Source: RYN-111 sp046723735 | GTDB taxonomy: Bacteria > Actinomycetota > Actinomycetes > Mycobacteriales > SCTD01 | Length of the DNA stretch: 49,350 nt | Direction: 5' to 3' | Assembly: GCA_046723735.1 (NCBI GenBank) | Contig: JBKOVB010000064.1 | Span: 1-49,350 of the forward strand | Shown here: piece after piece, positions 47,133-49,350 of the stretch | How the letters are laid out: each line of letters opens with the position of its first letter | Position numbering within the stretch: the stretch's first letter is position 1 | Position numbers and translations under genes: made by a program | The notes under the pieces: model-generated | Database searches by the model: none | What the model saw: only the letters and a program-made list of their open reading frames with translations | What the model was told of the DNA's origin: nothing

Positions 47133-48641
47133 GTGGAGTACGACGTCGTCGTGGTCGGGTCGGGCGCGGGTGCGCTCGCGGGTGCATACACCGCCGCCGC
47201 GGCCGGGCTGTCCACCCTGGTGCTGGAGAAGGCCGCCGTGTGCGGCGGCACCACGGCGTACTCCGGCGGCAACATCTGGTTCCCGGGCAACCCGCTGGCC
47301 GTCGCGGCCGGCCTGCCCGACTCTCCCGAGCGCGGCCGCACGTACCTGCAGGCGCTCCTCGGCGACGACGACGTGGCGCGGCGGGAGGCGTTCCTCGAGA
47401 CCGCCCCCCAGATCGTGCCGTTCCTCGAGCAGCACCCTGCGGTGCGCTGGCAGCTCGAGCCGATGCCGGAGTACTACGAGGCGCCCGGCAGGCTGCCCGG
47501 CGGGAACCAGGTGGGCTGCGAGCCGCTGCCGGCCGAGGAGATCGGCCCGGAGCTGCTCGCGCTCGTGCGCCCGGCAATTGGCGCGGACCGGTGGGGGACC
47601 GAGGCGCCACGCGACGTGCTGCACGGTGGCCAGGCGCTCATAGGACGGCTGCTCATGGCCTTCGTCGACGTCGGCGGCCAGGTGCGCACCGGTACGACGG
47701 TCGACGGGCTCCTCGTCGAGGACCGCCGGGTCGTGGGCGTGGAGGCGCAGACCGCCGACGGTCGGCTCACCGTGCGCGCGCGGCGCGGGGTGCTCCTCGC
47801 CTCGGGCGGCTTCGAGCGCAGCCAGGAGCTGCGGGAGCGCTTCGGCGTCCCCGGCCTCGCCGCGCACTCCATGGCCCCCCGCGAGACCAACACCGGCGAG
47901 GCGCTGCTCGCCGGCATCGAGGCGGGCGCCGCGACCGCGCATCTGCGCGAAGCGTGGTTCTGCCCGGCGCTGCTCGAGCCGGACGGATCGGCGGGCTTCC
48001 TCATCGGCTTCCGGGGCGGCGTGATCGTGGACGGGAAGGGGCGCCGCTTCGCCAACGAGTCGCTGCCCTATGACCGCTTCGGGCGCGAGATGGCGGCGGC
48101 CGACGCAACGCAGGCGTGGTACGTCTTCGACAGCCGCGAGGGAGGACGGGTGCCCGCGATCCGGTGCGTGCCCGGTGCCCGTCGCCAGGACTACCTCGCT
48201 GCCGGTGCCTGGGTCACGGCCGAGACGGTGAACGAGCTGGCCGACCTGATGGGCGTGCCGGCGGACTCGCTGGAGGACACCGTCGCCCGGTGGAACGGCT
48301 TCGCCGCCGCCGGCGTGGACGAGGACTTCCACCGCGGCGAGGACGAGTTCGACCGGCGGTGGATCTTCCCGAACGAGGAGGTCAATCCGGCGCTGGTGCC
48401 CCTGGCGCAGGGGCCCTTCTTCGCCGCCAAGGTCGTGCTCGGCGACCTCGGTACCAAGGGCGGGCTGCTCACCGACGCGGACGCCAACGTGCTGCGCGAG
48501 GACGGCACCCGCATCCCGGGGCTCTACGCCGCGGGCAACACGATGGCGTCGGTGACCGGGCCGGTCTACCCCGCGCCCGGCACGCCGATCGGCACCGCGA
48601 TGGTGTTCGGCTACCGCGCGGTGCGGCACATGCTCGGCTGA
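47133..48641 (+). CDS. FAD-dependent 3-ketosteroid delta1-dehydrogenase-like oxidoreductase
   Basis: 502 residues. GTG start with GGGAGG four bases upstream. N-terminal FAD-binding GSGAGALAGAYTAAAAGLSTLVLEK, then CGGTTAYSGGNIWFPGNP, the flavin-dependent fumarate reductase/KstD fold (VLLASGGFERSQELRERF; NTGEALLAGIEAGA) and the C-terminal PVYPAPGTPIGTAMVFGYRA, whose Tyr and Gly correspond to the Y-x3-G site of KstD. It should insert a C1-C2 double bond in a 3-oxosteroid or act on a related ring ketone. The KstR-type site upstream supports a steroid link. No other sterol genes are in view. Confidence 0.8.
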   Translation: MEYDVVVVGSGAGALAGAYTAAAAGLSTLVLEKAAVCGGTTAYSGGNIWFPGNPLAVAAGLPDSPERGRTYLQALLGDDDVARREAFLETAPQIVPFLEQHPAVRWQLEPMPEYYEAPGRLPGGNQVGCEPLPAEEIGPELLALVRPAIGADRWGTEAPRDVLHGGQALIGRLLMAFVDVGGQVRTGTTVDGLLVEDRRVVGVEAQTADGRLTVRARRGVLLASGGFERSQELRERFGVPGLAAHSMAPRETNTGEALLAGIEAGAATAHLREAWFCPALLEPDGSAGFLIGFRGGVIVDGKGRRFANESLPYDRFGREMAAADATQAWYVFDSREGGRVPAIRCVPGARRQDYLAAGAWVTAETVNELADLMGVPADSLEDTVARWNGFAAAGVDEDFHRGEDEFDRRWIFPNEEVNPALVPLAQGPFFAAKVVLGDLGTKGGLLTDADANVLREDGTRIPGLYAAGNTMASVTGPVYPAPGTPIGTAMVFGYRAVRHMLG

Positions 48642-48699
48642 CGCGCTGCGGTCGGCGTCGGCGCCGCTTGGTCCCGGCGCCCTCCACAGCCTGGTTTCT

Positions 48700-48719
48700 C
48701 CTTGCACAGCAAGGGTTTT
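48700..48719 (+). terminator. Hairpin with T-run after the KstD-like gene
   Basis: CCTTGC-ACA-GCAAGG followed by GTTTT, about 60 bases after the stop: a short rho-independent-type terminator. Confidence 0.45.
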
Positions 48720-48746
48720 CGTCTCTGTTCTGTCGGACCTGCCAGG

Positions 48747-48752
48747 TACGTT
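48747..48752 (+). promoter_or_regulatory. -10 element TACGTT before the last DUF222 gene
   Basis: TACGTT plus six bases plus ATG at 48759, leaderless-type. Confidence 0.4.
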
Positions 48753-48758
48753 TCGAGC

Positions 48759-49350
48759 ATGTCTTCGGAGCTCGCCCCGCTGCCGCACCCGTACGTGCGG
48801 CGGCGGCAGCGGCTCGACGCGATCGAGGCCCGGGAGCGGCACATCGCGTGGTTGCAGGCCCAGCAGCGGCTGGACGTGGCGGCGTTGTACGCCGAGGACC
48901 GCGCGGGGATGAGCGAGCGGTTCGTGGTCGACGAGCTGGCGCTGGCCTGGGGTCGGTCCCGGCGACAGGCGCAGGGCCGGTTGGACGACGCTCGGGTGTT
49001 CGTGGACTTCCCGTGCGTGCATGCGCTGGTCGAGAACGGCACCTGGCTGATGGATCACGCCGACGCGGTGCTCGGTGAGCTGCTCGCGTCGGGGCTGCCC
49101 GGGCACGTCGAGCAGCAAGCCGTGCTGGACCTGGTGCTGTCCCGCAACGTGCAGCGGACGCCGTACGAGCTGAAGGTCGCGGTGCGCACCGCGGTGGTGG
49201 TGCTGTTCCCCGACCATGCCGCCAAGAGGGCGGAGCGGGCCAAGGCGGATCGGGACGTGACCATTCACTGCGACGCTCCGGGGTCGGCGCAGCTGTATGC
49301 GCACGGTCCGGTCGCGGACGTGGCGGCGATGATGGCGTCGCTGGACGCGT
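48759..49350 (+). CDS. DUF222 family protein, 3' truncated by the window edge
   Basis: 197 residues visible, frame open to the last base. ATG at 48759. ARERHIAWLQAQQRLDVAALYAEDRAGMSERFVVDELALAWGRSRRQAQGRLDDARVFVD corresponds to the DUF222 start (helical, one step before the HNH part), and HADAVLGELLASGLPGHVEQQAVLDLVLSRNVQRTPYELKVAVRTAVVVL continues the domain. It is a different subgroup from the copies at 6359 and 26328. Whether an HNH domain follows lies outside the window. Confidence 0.75.
   Translation, partial: MSSELAPLPHPYVRRRQRLDAIEARERHIAWLQAQQRLDVAALYAEDRAGMSERFVVDELALAWGRSRRQAQGRLDDARVFVDFPCVHALVENGTWLMDHADAVLGELLASGLPGHVEQQAVLDLVLSRNVQRTPYELKVAVRTAVVVLFPDHAAKRAERAKADRDVTIHCDAPGSAQLYAHGPVADVAAMMASLDA

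Noticed and set aside
1..49350. CRISPR arrays, insertion sequences, rRNA genes, replication origin
   Set aside because: No regularly spaced repeats, transposase motifs, rRNA signature sequences or DnaA-box clusters were seen on either strand.

Overview
The window is about 73% GC chromosomal DNA of an actinomycete. The gene order 22.2-32.4 kb (clpS, DUF2017, mec/JAMM, cysO, cysM, murI, Rv1339-like MBL, rph, rdgB) is the conserved actinobacterial order. There are also prfB-ftsE-ftsX-S41-smpB-tmRNA, Rv2629-like and DUF222 (13E12) genes, Nur- and KstR-type operators and many leaderless -10/start arrangements. Genus cannot be fixed from the sequence. Both window edges cut a gene.

Layout. 0-6.3 kb: a partial membrane protein, a ceramidase-like hydrolase, a BON-DUF2267 protein next to an Rv2629/Balon-type ribosome hibernation factor, a lipoprotein and an OmpR-type two-component system. 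6.3-7.2 kb: a decayed DUF222-HNH gene. 7.3-12.3 kb: translation and division block (prfB, ftsE, ftsX, S41 protease, smpB, tmRNA). 12.3-17.7 kb: stress block (DUF1269, large HATPase-GAF-GAF-SpoIIE phosphatase, three small envelope proteins). 17.7-22.2 kb: aldo/keto reductase, MBL-rhodanese sulfur enzyme, PNPOx-like protein, acyl-CoA synthetase. 22.2-34.1 kb: the conserved clpS-to-rdgB cluster, interrupted between DUF2017 and mec by about 4.7 kb carrying a secreted lipase, a lower-GC island of unknown minus-strand genes and an intact DUF222-HNH gene. It is followed by an acyl-CoA dehydrogenase scar and an acyl-CoA ligase. 34.1-36.5 kb: a small protein, an unusual tRNA overlapped by an internally deleted HNH gene, DUF1801, a secreted GH25-like protein and Bcp. 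36.5-41.0 kb: GH65 phosphorylase with its HAD mutase, and a nickel/cobalt permease behind a Nur-type box. 41.1-47.1 kb: a poorly characterised envelope region with two paralogous 'AVPVYDG' membrane-anchored proteins, a Lys/Ala-rich protein with a poly-Arg tail, a CPBP protease, DUF2182/DUF1326 and two unknown membrane proteins. 47.1 kb to the end: a KstD-like dehydrogenase behind a KstR-type palindrome, then a partial DUF222 gene.

How it fits together. Ribosome rescue and hibernation are well represented (RF2, SmpB/tmRNA, Rv2629-like). CysO-CysM-Mec form the protein-thiocarboxylate cysteine pathway. GH65 plus HAD would convert a disaccharide to glucose 6-phosphate. The two places most likely to hold undescribed biology are the short-variable-arm tRNA(UAG) with its overlapping HNH gene (34.3-34.7 kb) and the AVPVYDG/membrane protein region (41.1-47.1 kb). 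No CRISPR array, rRNA operon, IS transposase or riboswitch was seen.
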